A stretch of DNA of 64,000 bases from Varroa destructor (Eukaryota > Arthropoda > Arachnida > Mesostigmata > Varroidae): contig NW_019211454.1 of assembly GCF_002443255.2 (NCBI RefSeq), positions 62,042,823-62,106,822 of the forward strand, given 5' to 3'. The position numbers and the translations under genes were made by a program. The notes under the pieces were generated by a model. The model was not told the origin of the DNA. It worked only from the letters and a program-made list of their open reading frames with translations, and made no database searches. How positions within the stretch are numbered: position 1 is the first letter of the stretch; each line of letters begins with the position of its first letter. Below, one piece after another: positions 21,370-36,000 of the stretch.

Positions 21370-24300
21370 CTGTAGGAATGAGAAGAAATACGTGTCTTAA
21401 CGCAGACTTGGAAAGGCCAAATAAATAGATTTAATGACAGAGCATTTGTTTAGGCATCATGCACACTACAGACATGTAACACATACTTATACCGTATATG
21501 ACATATTGTCGTGCAGACTTGTAGGAGAGAGCTAAAGTTATTTCCAGATGATTTGTCTGTATTGTATTTGTATGCATAGTTTGTTTTGGGCAAAATATAC
21601 GCTGATATAAAAACAAGACTACTTGGCTGAAATAGAAACATTTCAGACAGATACCTAGATTCATGGGAATTGCCAGTTGCTTCACTTTGGAACATAAGCG
21701 GCACACAGACAACTTAAGTGCTGCCCATATGGTTTACAACGTGAGACTTGTTTTTTCGCTCATGACACACATAGTGATATAGTAGACTTGAACCTGGGCT
21801 GCGCCTTAGGTGGACTGGTCGAGCACAGCCTGGCTTTTCCTGCTTGAGACAAGAAACCATTTCTTGTCCTCTGAGACCTTCTGCTTGACTTTGATGGCAT
21901 AATACCTTACAATTGCGCTCCCGGTAAATCATTCGAGCGATTCTTGTATGACCTTCTTGTTTCGGTCGTAGTTTGGCGCCAAAAATATTTTCCGATTGGC
22001 AATAATGAACGTTTTCAAACCGTCCGTCGAAATATCTCCTAATTTATGCCAGACACTTTGTAAGTTAAGCTGCACAGTAAAACCTTGATGCGTATTTTAA
22101 ATTGTGCACGGTCCTAATTAAACAAGCATAATCTAAACGTACAAATATCAAACGTTCATGCAGAACAGGTACATTGCTATACAGAATAAGTGTAACTTCT
22201 TTTCACTGAGTCATGATATTTAGGTTAGGATGCATTTTAATACCTGTGAAAGCTGTCATGGCAATTTATCAATAATGAGATCTCTCTACCATGCACGTCC
22301 AGGTCTTCGTCTAGCTTATAACGTCCCAGATTGCAGGCTTGTTTTTTGCTCGCTACCGTCACGCTCGTATAAATCACAGATTTTCTTGTGCAGATAGGTA
22401 TTCAATAAGCCATGGTCTGTTGAACTTATTACAGGTGCAGGCATCCATACAGTGTAACCTACAGCTTAATGTTTGACTGTTGATAAATGAGTCTCTTCAA
22501 ACACTGAGACGTTGATGTCTCACGCGAATTCACCCATAGTCTAACCTTTGCTGTCTCTTCAGCACTACGTTCTACAGCGTAATCATATCGTACTCCCTTT
22601 TTCACTTTGTTAATGGAGCCCGTACTAGCAACTTCTATCCTAGAACCGAAAAACCCTCTAGCAATTCCCGTCGACGTCGCCTGACATCAATTGACTTATC
22701 GACGGGTGGCTGGATGCAAAGAGTTTCGCACGCATTCTGCACGAAAAAGACTTCAATACGGACCACAGGTTGCAATGAGGCGAAATCAAATAAATCTTAA
22801 AAAGTAGAGCCGATTTTCTGTAAAACAGCACTTTACACAGTTTTCAGGCCATCATGGCGGCATGGAACTAAACAGGTTCCTGTTACGCACCCCCCAACCA
22901 ACCTGTACCTCATCAAGTATCGCCTGCCATAGGACGGCAACCAGCAGTGCTCTACTACCCGAAGTAGTAACAACGATAGGATAGCGTATAACAGAAGTAG
23001 AACCTATGCTAGTAACAGAGGTGATTGTAGATCGTTGTGACAACCATAGGCCAAGTCAGGCCAGTAATAAGGTATCAGCCGGCTGTCACCTGGCATCAAC
23101 AGATCTTATATCGTAGTTTCTATCGCTGCGGCTGTTGGTTTGAGGCTTGCTTCAATGGTGGCCTCGACGCACCTGCTCTCGATCAGTGGTAGCTTCATCC
23201 GTAGCTTTCTAGCTGGTTTCAGTCCATATAACTAGCAGTTTTTAGAGCGGCGCGGCGAAACTAAGCACAATACTGGCACACCAGTAAATGGTGACGTCTA
23301 TATGAAAGTCGTAGAATTGTAAGATGATGTAGCTGGCGTATGGCGGTAATTGGCCGCAATGGTAAGGTGGGTGCTGGTGGTGAACAGCGATTGTGTGGAA
23401 ACAGGGGGCACTATAACAGCCACGAAAACCGAATGCATGCATGCCACCAGATAGTAGTTGGAGAAGATCTGGAGTTGGAGCTGGGCCGGTGAGTGGTTCA
23501 ATGACTGACGACCATTCTGTCGAGCTATAATGATGACGAACATGAAGGAAAGCAGTGAAACGATGGCTTTACTGGCGACGGCGAACATCGAGAGGACCGT
23601 CATTACCTCCTTGGCTGCTGCCGTTTCCCTATCCGTTCCGTTTGAATCGCCGACCTTCATTTTCCCTCATCTTTATCTATTTGAGACGTTTTCTATGACA
23701 AGGTGCAGTTCTTGAATTTCGAATCAACCAGAAAACATCGGACCGTCGAACCCTGCGGCGCAGATCCCTCAGAGTTGAAAAAGACAACGAAAGTTTCTCA
23801 AGCGTTATCGTGCTTATCAAAATATTAAACTGGATATTTACAGCACTCTGTGCTAGTAGACAACCAGATCATTGGTAGTAGACTTCCACATGACAAACAG
23901 TCATTAATGTCTGATCGATTTATTTTGCACGTTCGAAGAAAACTGAGAATATTAAATTGGAGATTTGTAAAAGACGTAAGGGAACGTTTTTAAGGTGATG
24001 GATAACCATTAAATAAGGCGATCGAATTCACATAGATTTCTTTAGATATCTCTGATATTTTAGAAATGGGTTGATTTAACGGGTCGTATTGGGCATTAGT
24101 GAATTCACAGGTGCAACTCTATTGGAGAACAATAATATCCTCTGTTGCTGAAATGGCTCTGGTAGCAGAATTTAACCACTCTGTAAACCTTTCTTCTTTG
24201 ATTTAACAACAAATTTAAATCATTACGTCCGCATAAGAATGGCTATCAGTTGTCTTTCTGAAACTATCAGACAAGTAGCACAGAGTTAGGACGTCACTGT

Positions 24301-24533
24301 CAATGTGTGATAAATCACATCTGCTCAATGCATACGGGTGGTAACATCTCTCCAGGTTTTATTGATTCATCTAATTTCTACAACTGAATATACAAGAGCG
24401 ACTTACGAAAAAGTCGATTTATTCCAGGCGGAAAACGATCTCATAGCTTACAAGCTGTAAAGATGCTTCCCCAGTGTCTGAACTAATGGATATGCTAGTC
24501 ACTGATATCAGAGTCAACAGTCGGATGCAGTTA

Positions 24534-24566
24534 TATATAACGGGTGACGTAATATATAACGGGTGA
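24534..24566 (+). repeat. Two-copy direct repeat, period 19
   Basis: TATATAACGGGTGA occurs at 24534-24547 and again at 24553-24566, separated by five bases. Function unknown. Confidence 0.9.
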
Positions 24567-27500
24567 GCGACAGGTTGGAGAGCTCAAGCAGTACAACGAA
24601 AATAATATCAGTGCCAGACCAAGGCAATACAGCATTCAATGCCGATTCTACCTTGATCGGAGTGATCTCTCTTAGGTAAACCTATAATTGATTTATGCCG
24701 CTGATTCCTAGCTTGCTGTCGTCGACATTGATACCTCACATTGACGGCAAAAATACCTCATACTCACTTTATACGAAGATGCCCATAGATGCTTCTTCAG
24801 CTTCTCGTTTTAAGGCTGACACTCGTTACAAATTTGAGAACCTCTTTTGTGCCCTTAAAACGTTCGCGAGCCAATCAAAAAGGGCACACTCTCACCGCGT
24901 CAGCCCCCATCGTGCAGTGTACACTGCTTTACTCATATCCAGTTTAACGGGCAACAAAGGGAACGGCGGTATGATTTAGCTACGGGACTGTGGTATGAAA
25001 AACTGCGGACGGATTTTCCGTGGTGACAGATTACTATCCGACATGCACCTAGGGTATTTATTAAAGATGCGACATTGTAGGTAGGATCGACGGCATAACG
25101 ATAAAAACGTAAAAAGTGCGAGCACTTGGATGGCAGGTTTATTTTGTTGTTTACTATCGAACTTCGTTGAATGAACTACTAGTACTATTAATTTATTAAG
25201 TAATACTAAGCTATTAATACTTTCAGTTCCTTGTATTCCTGGCTTGTAGGTAACCGCATAAGCTACGACAAATAACATCCACGTTTCTATCTAGGGTATA
25301 AAATCTCTGGGGGAATATAACGGATTTTTGGTCGCATTAGACATTCGCAATGAAAATTTTAAGATATTTTTGTATGAGAAAAACGGCACTGAAAGAAAAG
25401 CAGAAAAGCTCCTATGTAGAGCACTTTGTTAATTACTTTCGCTTTAGCAAATTTCTGTATCAGATGTTAAACCATGACACCTATGAGATCAAAATTTCGC
25501 ATCTAGCTCGTAGAGGTCGTTTTTTAAACGGTGCGCGTATTTTTTTTTGCCGTTACGTCGCGCACCCTATTGAGCGCGACCCTGAAACCCCTGACATTCA
25601 ACTTTGATCCCTGACATTCTGAGCAAGAAGACCGCAGGCACGCCCATCCCGCATAGCATTAACTTTAAGCGCAGCATGTTTTTTTAATACGTGCCTCTCG
25701 ATAACTTAACCATCAATCATACAACCAACCTATTTGCTACCGATACGTTCCCTCTGGAAACTCAACTTTACATTGACCAACTTCTCTTCCGCTAATATGC
25801 AGAGATCCCATATTTAACTCAATAGCTCTGGAAGTAGCTGATGTCTGTGCGAGTCTGAACTAATATATATAGCTAGTTTATCCCACCAAGTGCTGTGACT
25901 CAAACAAACGGAACTCCATCTATGAAACAACCAATATGTAAAATTACTTCAAAATAAGGAGATAACGTCTTCCATTTTAGAATATCTTTTATAGGTTGGC
26001 AAATAACGGATATGCTCAAGAAGCTACTCGACATGCTTGTGATGATAATTGAAAAGCCAGTTGAAAGGCTTTTTTCAATTGTATGAAAAAAACTGCATGT
26101 CATGCTGTGTCATAGCTGAGTATCTGGCCAAGAAAGATTTTTCAGGTCTGTCTTGAGACGAAACTGAAAGCAGCCGCGTGCAGACAGCGTAAAGGTTGTG
26201 ATTCACATATAAACTTTTGATCACAAAGAAGCCTTATGTGACATCTGGGAATAAGAAGGGGTCGGCAACAGGAGCGGACTCGACCGAGAAGATTTTCCTG
26301 GCGACCTTTATATCCGCCTGCTCCATATGGCCTCGTCTGGTGGCCTAGAGGGCTGGTGGTTGATGTTGGTCGTCAGCCCTGTATTGCTTGCTACCCACTT
26401 CTCATGCTCAAGCCGACCCGGTCTGCCAGCTGGCTCGGCCAATTCGACTATGAGTCGACTGCAACCCCGTGCGGATCTCCATACAGACGGCCATGGACTT
26501 TTTGAGGCCATGCCGCTACTAGCCCAGCACAAACATCAACTGGCATCAGCAGTCCTCTAGGAGACTTGCCATCTGGATGACCGGCTACAATGAACTAGCC
26601 AGATGAACGCCATAGAAGCTGAGCTAAGCAACATAACCTGAAAGCTAGTCAGCCACGAATCCTGAAGTAACCGCTATACAACGAACAGCTGCTAGTTGTG
26701 CTGCCGCTTATGGGTGTACTAAGATCATATCAACATTTTCGAGCACACAGAGCTGAAGATATTCTAACACGACAAAGGACTAAACTCAACTGTTGGTTGA
26801 TACAGGAACTTTCAGCTGTTCGAGTTGTCGGGAAGACGTCAGATAAACGCGGTAGTAGTGAACTCGTTCGCGGACGGAAGTGACCACGCGCTATCCAACC
26901 CCAGAGATCCTACAACGAAAATCGTTGACCTGATGCATGGTACGGTGGAGTAGGGAGTTCACAGATAAGAAGATAGGCCAATAGAACGAGACGTACTATA
27001 TATGCTGCATCCCTTTGAGCAAAGTTCCATTGCCAAAGATCTGGAACACGCGTTCACTGTTAGGACGCGCTATTGAATACACCCGCAGGCCTGACAGGTT
27101 CCATTTCGCAGGCCTTGCTGGACGAAGCTTCTCGCGTGGCTCTCGCCTCGTGTCTGATCGCCAATCCGGAGACGAACACAAAGCCCCACCGCTGTTAGGT
27201 AGTGAGAGCGATTTAACCGAAAAGCAGCTGAAATATATTGTGCCGAAGCGGAACAGAGAAGATTAGTAGCTTGCCTGTTCCTTCCGGAAACAGGCGCAGC
27301 TGGCTGAGAAGGGCGATAAACTACGTTTTGTGTGGCAGCATACTTCTATGATCCCTCGCTTCTGTTTAGTTCAGTTTATCGCACAAATTTGCTTTAGTGG
27401 GGTTCGTCCCTCGATCGGCTGCCAGATACCCATCATTTTCCAACTTACGTATGATGCTAGAGGCTACTGAGCTGCTAGAGGAAGATCTTAGATCAGAATT

Positions 27501-28257
27501 TCCAGATGCACGAGTCGTCGTGTGCCCGACAGACAACGGGCCTGCGGCAGGTTTACCAGTGGAAGTTGCTGGTTACTGTAATTGAGTTGCCGAGCGCACA
27601 AAAAAGACTATGGAGATATTTGTCGAAAGGACCCTCGGGTGGAGATTCGAAATTTCTCTCGCGCTCTTGTGTGCGTATAATAACTACAGATCTCCAAACG
27701 AAAGTAGACGAAAGCAATAAACCTCATAGAAAAAGTATTTTAATAAGAAGATATAAGGCATCTTACTAGCATACTCTCGCCCTTCCATCATTTCAGGATC
27801 TGATATTCCGCACTCTATGCCACCTAAAAAATTTACTCGATTTGTGGCATCGTCTTGCGCTCTTCCTCAACGTTAGCCTCTCGAGGTTGTTCTCAGTTAG
27901 CGTTAATACGTGATGAACGCCTATGCGTCCTAAGCTACCTTATGACATCCCGCATGTGGTTTGCATAAAAAGTAGAGGACGGGCGGCTGCGCGAACAGCC
28001 AAGAGCGAAGGGCTGCGAAAAAGTAGAATGGATGATGTTTGAGTGTGTTCCTGTGGCTATATGTAGATGTTTGAGGAGGGACATATTCGGTGTAAAAATA
28101 GAACGTTGTGCCATCGCCATATCTCCTACAAAATGGACAAAAATGCGAGGCTACTGTTGAACCGACACTCGCCGAAGATTAGTATATATAAAAATAGTAG
28201 TAGCGTTCATCGTAGAGCGAGTGTGGACAAACGAAAAACGTTCAGTTACTATTACCA

Positions 28258-28285
28258 CGACGACGACGACGATGACGACAGCGAC
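28258..28285 (+). repeat. CGA/GAC trinucleotide low-complexity tract
   Basis: Near-perfect GAC triplets with one T substitution; one frame gives seven Asp. No gene context. Confidence 0.85.
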
Positions 28286-30000
28286 GGCGGGTTGATGGCA
28301 TATAAGGGCCACTCCATTGAGGCCAGTGGTGGCAATGGCGGCGATCAAATATTAAAATTAAACTATATGAATAAATATACAACTGGCTGCATTGGTGTAG
28401 AGCGAGTGGCTGAAAAATGCTCGTTTCTCTCAGCCAACTAAAAGACTACGCCAATCTCTTTAATACATATATATATATATGTCTGTGTGTGTATTATGTT
28501 ATAAACTTCTCTGTCGCACATCCGCCCCTGCTTTCGCTTTGTATCGCACAGGGATACAAGGTTCAAAGATAGCCAGAGTTCGAAACGCTTTTGGTAAGCT
28601 GTTTACGCTCTTTCACACGCAAGCGCACAGATTCGCGCACCTCACCATTCATCCCGGCCTGCAGCATCAGTAGGGGCTACGACCCCGTAGAGAAGCAATG
28701 CTTCGTCATGCTGGTCGTCGTTTTCGCTAAACAGGCAGACGGTCAGACAGACCGTTCGACTATTAAACAACCAACGACCTCTCTGAACAGCGATAGAAGG
28801 CTAAATCTCCGCGCTCTTGAATGAAATGACCGCGGCTACGGTGTCCGACTGCGCGGAGAGCGCTCGTTATGTTTATTTTAAACTAGTTGGCGTTGTTGTT
28901 GTTACCGCTGTATTAGTTGCGGGCGCTTTGAGAGCAAGTCGATTCCAAAGTAGGACTTGGCGTCTTTGGCCAAAAGAAACAGGCGCCGGGAAATGACTGT
29001 CATTGTTTGTCTTCCTCACCGCCTGTTCTTTCTCTATTGACATCTACTGCTTCCATCGGGTATTTGTGCCATACTCCTTTTCCAGATCCCTCGGAACTCC
29101 TTTAGCCGGCAGCCACCCTTCGGTATGCTTGGGCAGCAGATCCACCGCTGGTGCTGTCGCGAACTGTCATGACGCTACCTTACAGGACTTCTCGTAAACT
29201 TCTGGTTATGTTGATACGACCGTGCAGATGTTAGCGACACAGCGTTCCATACCGTCTCTGCAGTTAGCAGTTGTCAATAAGACGAATTTGGCTACCACTG
29301 CCGAACTTGTTGCCGCACGGTTAACTTAATCGGTTACATTATCAGCAGCAATTTATAACAACAGTAACGCAGCTCATATAGCTGTTTATTTCCACATCGA
29401 AAATAAGTATGAAAATCGTCATGAACGAATCGCGTACTCTTGGCTTAATGCGGCTGCAGCAGGACAATTGCAGCTGAGGGCAAGGCAATTTGCCACCGCT
29501 GATGTCACTCCCAGTCGCTATACAGGGGCCGATCCCCTAACAATGATGTCGAACCAACCAGGACTATCTGTTACAAACTAAGTATGTTCTTCTCTTCGAC
29601 AAGCAAACTGTTCATTTAAATCTAGCACAGTGAAGGTTAACGCCAGTACGAGTGCTGAGCAGTCGCTACGATTGCCACTTATTATTAGTACTGGTTTACG
29701 ATCTCTATGGGTACTATAGCCGAATTAACCTCCGTCCTCTTTAACCATCATTTCTGTTTATGTAGATAAGTAGACATATTGGCAGTCAGAAAACGAGACC
29801 TCGATTTTGCTGAAGGTCTTCTTTGCTAACCGTTAGCGCCGCTTGGCCGTCTGTTGCTAATTCGTTGCCGTCATCCCTTCGACTTCATCTTCACCGCGCT
29901 CTGTGCTGTAGGAACCATTTCGAATAGGGTCTTCAATGTTTCTTCGCTTCGTCTTAGTTCGCATGAGGGGCGCTGAAGAACAGATGGCTGAGAAACGATG

Positions 30001-33000
30001 GGAACCTATGGGAACCCCCATCAGCAGCAGGAAACCCCCTGCCGGTCTAGTAAGCATGTAGAACTAGGATGTATTCAAGAGGAAAGAGCGAGGCGCAACC
30101 TTTGGCAGCCTATGACTGACTTGTCGATAACCAGACAGATCGTCGCGGAACGTCTTGCAGTCCGGCGGCCAAGGGGAGCATCAATATATGAGACGTAGTC
30201 AGCTGCTGTTCGGAGCGGCGGAAAGAGATACGGACGGAGAAGACGTGCACGCTGGCGTAGACCGCTCAACTGTATATGTGTGAATCTATATAAAACGTGA
30301 TTTTGTTCTATCACCGCAGGTTGCCATGTGACGTCGAAAAATCGCGTACGATATAGCAGAATTCGTTAGAGTAGAAGACCATTTAAATACTCCACGACGA
30401 CAGGCGATTTCTGTCAGATGTGAATTTTAAATGTCATCTAGCCTCATAAAGCTTGGGAAGAACTGCTTCATTGAACACTCCATCACTGGGTGCATCATTA
30501 ACTCCCTGAGAAAAAAAAAACAGCCAGCGTTCAGGTATCTACAGATATTTAACTATCTGCTCTGTGCCGCATCTATAGAGTTATGCACTTTGCTCGTTTT
30601 CTGACCTAATTATTGTACAAAATGCGTGTCGAGCTTCGACTGATTCGACAAGTCGTTTCTTGACTTCAAACCGGCTGGATAACAGATTTATAATACTGCA
30701 TAAACCTACCTCAATACCACTCACTTAAATCACTAATCACTATGAATTATAGTTTTTTTTTTTTGTATTTTCACTTCCGTAAATACGTTCAGTATGGGAT
30801 CTACGCCAGCCTGACATGGGTTCACATACACTCTACATATACGGGTACGTTCCTAACTACAGGCGACAGGTTCGGCTACTTCTAATATCCTTCCAGCTAT
30901 TACTTTCTACAAGTACCTCACATTGATCCAGGTAGTAGCGTTTTACTACGCGACAACGTTTCGTCTGCAGAAACACTACAGAAAGAAACAAGGCTATCTA
31001 GGCTACGGATTTCGTTGCCATTTTCCTTGGTATCTGACAATTGAAACAAGAGTATGATTCTCGCTAGCCTTAGCGGCTAAGTATCAGTAACTTCTAACAT
31101 AGTATTGTAAGAACGGTACAATATTTGGCACGCCATGTACAACACAGCCCTACTTCTCTGCCGTTCATGTTGATCGACGCCATTTCTGATTCTGACTCAG
31201 CTCGCAGAAGCTCTATCCCACGTTGTTCTGGGGTGCACTTTTTAGCGATGCTTGAGAGTGATGCTCTATGCTCTTTGGGAATATTTTCCTTTACTTAGAA
31301 GTTTCGTTACTTGGAGACCAGGCCGACGATAGAGGTCGAATTCTCAGTGATATGCTAACCACCAGCGTAGGTCCTATGACATGTCGCATTCTCAGAATCG
31401 GAATGAGTACCGTCTACATAAAATCTTACACGGGAGGCTCATATGAAAATGGCGAATTATAAACGCATAGCGGCTCAACTCTCGAATGTGTAGGCTCCCT
31501 TGCCCTGCATTTGGGGATCTCCATTTTGCATCGTCTAATTGACTTCAATTACTTCCTACTTGATAATGTAGGAATCCTAATCGATAAGTTCTGTTGTTTC
31601 TACGTTATACAGTAGTTATTGCTCGCCTGTAGTTAATAATGAACTTGAAGTGATGACGACAAATAAGACAAACTGTGCAGCTAGCGTATTGAGTTCTTGT
31701 GTAACAAAAATTGACAAGTATGGCACTGTGGCAACAGGCAGCACTCCTTTGGATATTTTCCGTTTGCTCTCAGAACAATATTTCAACCACGTTGATATTA
31801 TACAAGATATTACATTTTATAGTAAATTAACAGCGAGGCTTTCACCCGAACAGCGTTGTACACAAAGTGGGCGCTTTCTAAGAAGTTCCTCAAAGAGCAC
31901 TAATACAAACTTAGCTATTTATCCTAGATATAGTGGCCAGTTAAGGAATTATCAGATGCGTAAGTTCTCAACTCTGATGCTAGCTCGAAGGGTCCATATG
32001 GCAAAGTATCGCGCGAATCTAGCCCACCGGCATATGGCATTTCCTGAGAACGGTTAGACCTAGGCCGATTAAAGCGGATCTGATCGTTTACTTGTTATGA
32101 GGACGACCTCGTGCGATTGCCGCAGATGCAAGGCTGCAGTTACAAACATCGTGTTATCAATAGACTCAGCAGTATGGTTACAGCAGAGCAAAACGGTAGG
32201 CTCACTATCACATCAAACCCGACGATGGCCGATACGTTGCTGCGCGACACCGTGCGCGGAACCCAGTAACAACGCCTGTGTGCGTACGATATGTATTACG
32301 AATTCGAAATTCATTCAGGATATCCGTTAGAATCGTCCAGTCATAGCCATGATTCTGATGTCGCTTTCATCGATCGTTTGCAGCCTTAGCAGGCGTCGCC
32401 ACACGCATTATCGTACACAACAGCCGAAGTCACACCGAGGAAGGCAAAGGCGGGCGAAGCAATAGCCAAAGTACAGCCGAGGCACCATGGTACCTGTCAG
32501 CATCAGAGGTAACATGGTGAAAGGATGATGGCGCCCTTTGACGTGTTCCGCTCGAAGACCGAAGGCAAATACGACAAAATTTTGACAGCTCAGCTTACCC
32601 AATATTTTAGGTACTATATTTAAGCTCACCACGACCTGTATGTCAAACGAGAAAAAACCCAGCCCTTATTGAGCATTTAGCGGCTGATTCTGGTCGAATA
32701 CTTAATGATGCCCTTTTTCGTATAATTATCGACATCGTACAGCAAAAACATTAAACCCGGCAGAAGCTGAAGTAACGTTGAACTTGATCCTTAAGCAGCG
32801 ACTGAATGCTCTGCCTGCGCTTCGCTGGATCAGCGTTACCCGTGGGTTCGCGTCAAATCTCAATTCGTCCGCAGATCCGGTCGGGAAAGCTGGATCTCGG
32901 ATGTCAACGGATGAGCTATACTCAACTAGCGATATGCGAATGCTGTATCGGGTTTACCGCTCGCGCACTCTATATCTTCGTTTCTTCAGCTGACGATGTA

Positions 33001-36000
33001 CATACACCTTCGCCATTTCCTACGAATCGCTGATTACAAGTGAATGAACCCTTGTCGGATAGAGGGAGGGGCTGTTTTGAATTGAATAAATCTGTTCTGC
33101 GACTATCCCTTTTTCCGTTCGCCGATTTTGCCTTCATTCATCAGTTTTAGGGGCTCGTAGATTGGGAGGACACAGTCACTATTTGGTAGCATGGTCCGCT
33201 GATCAGAATTGAACAAGCTCGCCGGACGTCTCCGTCACAGGAAACCACCCCCTCCTGAAAGGAGGCATTGTATCGTGGTCAGTCTTTTCGGCATCCAGTC
33301 ATATGCGAACAAATGACCGGACCTCGATAGACTGCTTGTGTGTATCCCGTATAATAAATTTGAACTTAGCTACTATTGTTATTAATACTACCATCGAGCA
33401 AACCGTACTCCGTGTGTATCGTAGCCTTCGCTTACACAGACTGTCGACGTTTTATCGACGGCAATTCAAGGGATCTTATGGAGCACCTGTTGTTCTTCAT
33501 AGTTTTGATTTAGGTTCAAGCCTCATTCCCTCATCTGCTCTTGACTCCCACCCCCATTCCTGACCAGGACCGTTGTTACTAATAAAGTAACAAGCGGCAG
33601 TCTCGACAATTGTACGTGTAGTAGTTCTGGCCTCTTGTCATCTGCGGGGGCAGATTGTTCTGCGGAAGCCAAAAGGTTTTCTTAAATCGTACGAGCTCTG
33701 CGGACTACTGCTTCCGACCGCTCGCCAACGCTTGTCGTCGACGAAGCTTTTTTCTCTCAGCTGACCTGCGACAAAAACAGGCAAAACGACACAGAGACAG
33801 GACGGCACGATCATAGCCAGTGCCACACTATAATCATCAATCGTCACATGTGGTCTTGCTAAGCCAGCTCGCTTCCGTCTCGAGTGAATCAATACATAAT
33901 TACCGATAGTTCATGCATCCGCTCTGTTTTGGCTTGGACAAAATCGTGTGACACCGCAATTACTGTAATCCGACGACCCGCAGCATCCGCACATACGATC
34001 TGATGGGAAGCGAAGCTTCTTCATCATGAAATTGGTGCGAAGCATACCTGCCATATTTGATGAAAAGAACGACGAAGGTTCATTCGGCAGATGCGTATGC
34101 AGCGTGCAAGCGTGCAGACAGCTCTGTTGTCACCAGATAGGAAGACTGCAACGATTATCTAGCTCGTATGTGGCTTCATAATCAAAGTGAGCGCTATTAC
34201 AAACACTGGTCAGTTCGTTCCTGCTGACGACGTACCCAAAATGGTGGCCAAATTTTCGTTCTAGACGAATCGCTATTGTTGAAATATAGAGCACTCAATA
34301 TTGGTTCGACCAAGACATAGTTCGATACTTAGATGAAATGTTTATTCTTACGTTTGCAATGATGAGTTATCTCCACACAACCGCAATTTCTTTGCACAGA
34401 GCGTTTTTCAGTAAACGTGAGATCCTTTTTCACGAGAAGCTGTAGCCCCGTTAACGTACCTGAAACGTAAAATACAAGGACTCAATATAACATGCGAGGA
34501 AGCGGTTCACTGATGAGGTCTAATGTATATCAACTGTGTTCGATGAAACTTGAGCACACCTACTTCACATTCGATGCGCATACGTTCCGAGTTGAGCTGG
34601 TGCAATCACCGTGAGGTCATGGACTCCAAACCGCATGAAGTAATCTGAATACATCAACACATGTTGAATTTACGCATTTAACGCGCACGTCGAATGAAAT
34701 GAGAGTGGTGCATGTTGGTACCGGAAATCGGTGTGGGCCATGGCGTAGACAACGCGCGCGCAACATGTTGACTTCGGTATTATTATTATTATTCACGTTA
34801 TTGTTTCAGAGGGAGAGAGAGATTTTAGGCGAAGGCGATATTGGAAATACGTCAACTGCAAAAGCGCTGTTCGATGTTTTGGGGCGCGACGTATTTTGCG
34901 GGCAAATTTTGGCATAATGATGCTCATTGAAAATCAGTGCGTGAACCAACGTTTGTCGCCGCAACGCCAAACATGGAAACAAGAGTCAGTCAGGCAACAC
35001 GTACGACTGTTTTCGATCTGATGTTCGCTTACGGTTCGAGGATTTTCCTACGACTTTTCAATCAATGCTTAACACACGAAGTGTGTCATATAAATCGTGC
35101 AAGCTGAACACAATTATAAATGAATGTGAAATTATAAATGAAAATGAAGGTGGACGCAATTTATATATCATCTCTCTAAAGCATGCACGTACCTCTGAAT
35201 GTCTGTGTATCATTTTCGCCTAGCGTTCCTGTGAGGACGTTCGACGTTAGCCTATCACGATTAGAGGTTATGGTCTATTGAGACTATACTTTATTGAAAT
35301 AGCGAACTCTATAGCAGTTTTTCTACTAGTCCACCATGTCTCTCCGACTCGTCCGCAATGCTTAGTGCGTGCCAGCTGCTGCGCGCTAAAAGCAATTAAA
35401 GTACTTATCAATACGAGCACTTGATAGTTATCGGCAATCAGTCCTCTTGACTGTGTTGAATACATATGGCTGGCACCGTTCATAGTTGCTGAACCGTATT
35501 GGCACTACAACGAGGCGGAATAGAAATCAAGCTGGTGTTGGCAGAGAAGCCACAAACGATTAGCCGGATCTACCGAATCAGCGGACCCTCTGAGAAAAAT
35601 GAACCTCTGCGATGCTTGCTTGCTTCCCACCCCCGCAGCGTGAAGGCGCCCAATGAAACGATATTTTTTTGCCGCGCGTACGCCTGACACTCGATCTGTC
35701 GGATGCTGTTTGTAGATTCGTTATATGAGTCAATTGTTCGTAAAACATCGTCGTAAGTTGGGGGTAACAGCGGCGCTTTGATGCGATATTTGTCTGCCTG
35801 AACGCATTTCATGTTTTTCTAACAGCTTTACTCACGAAGACGCCCACTACTCTACGCTTTGCTCATCTCTCGCCTTAGCCGAACGGCGGAGTAGTGATGA
35901 TGATGATAATGACGACGAGACGCCGATGAGACGGTACGTAGATGAGTACTGTAGAATTCTTCCTTGGACGCACATGGACGTATGGACGTTGTATTGTAAC

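Larger units (their letters stand above)
21370..30000. other. No recognisable gene
   Basis: Long non-coding stretch. It contains a 19-base-period direct repeat at 24534-24566, a TA run at 28467-28480 and a GAC-rich tract at 28258-28285 (giving seven consecutive Asp in one plus frame). ORFs at 23298-23660, 26327-26560 and 27015-27585 show no recognisable motif. No transposase or reverse transcriptase motif was seen. Confidence 0.5.

Noticed and set aside
26281..27600. Possible degraded transposon or retroelement between 26.3 and 27.6 kb
   Set aside because: No catalytic motif, terminal repeat or target-site duplication could be seen; the ORFs are short and unrelated.
31650..32057. 135-codon plus-strand ORF
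   Set aside because: Mixed composition, no known motif, no supporting splice sites.
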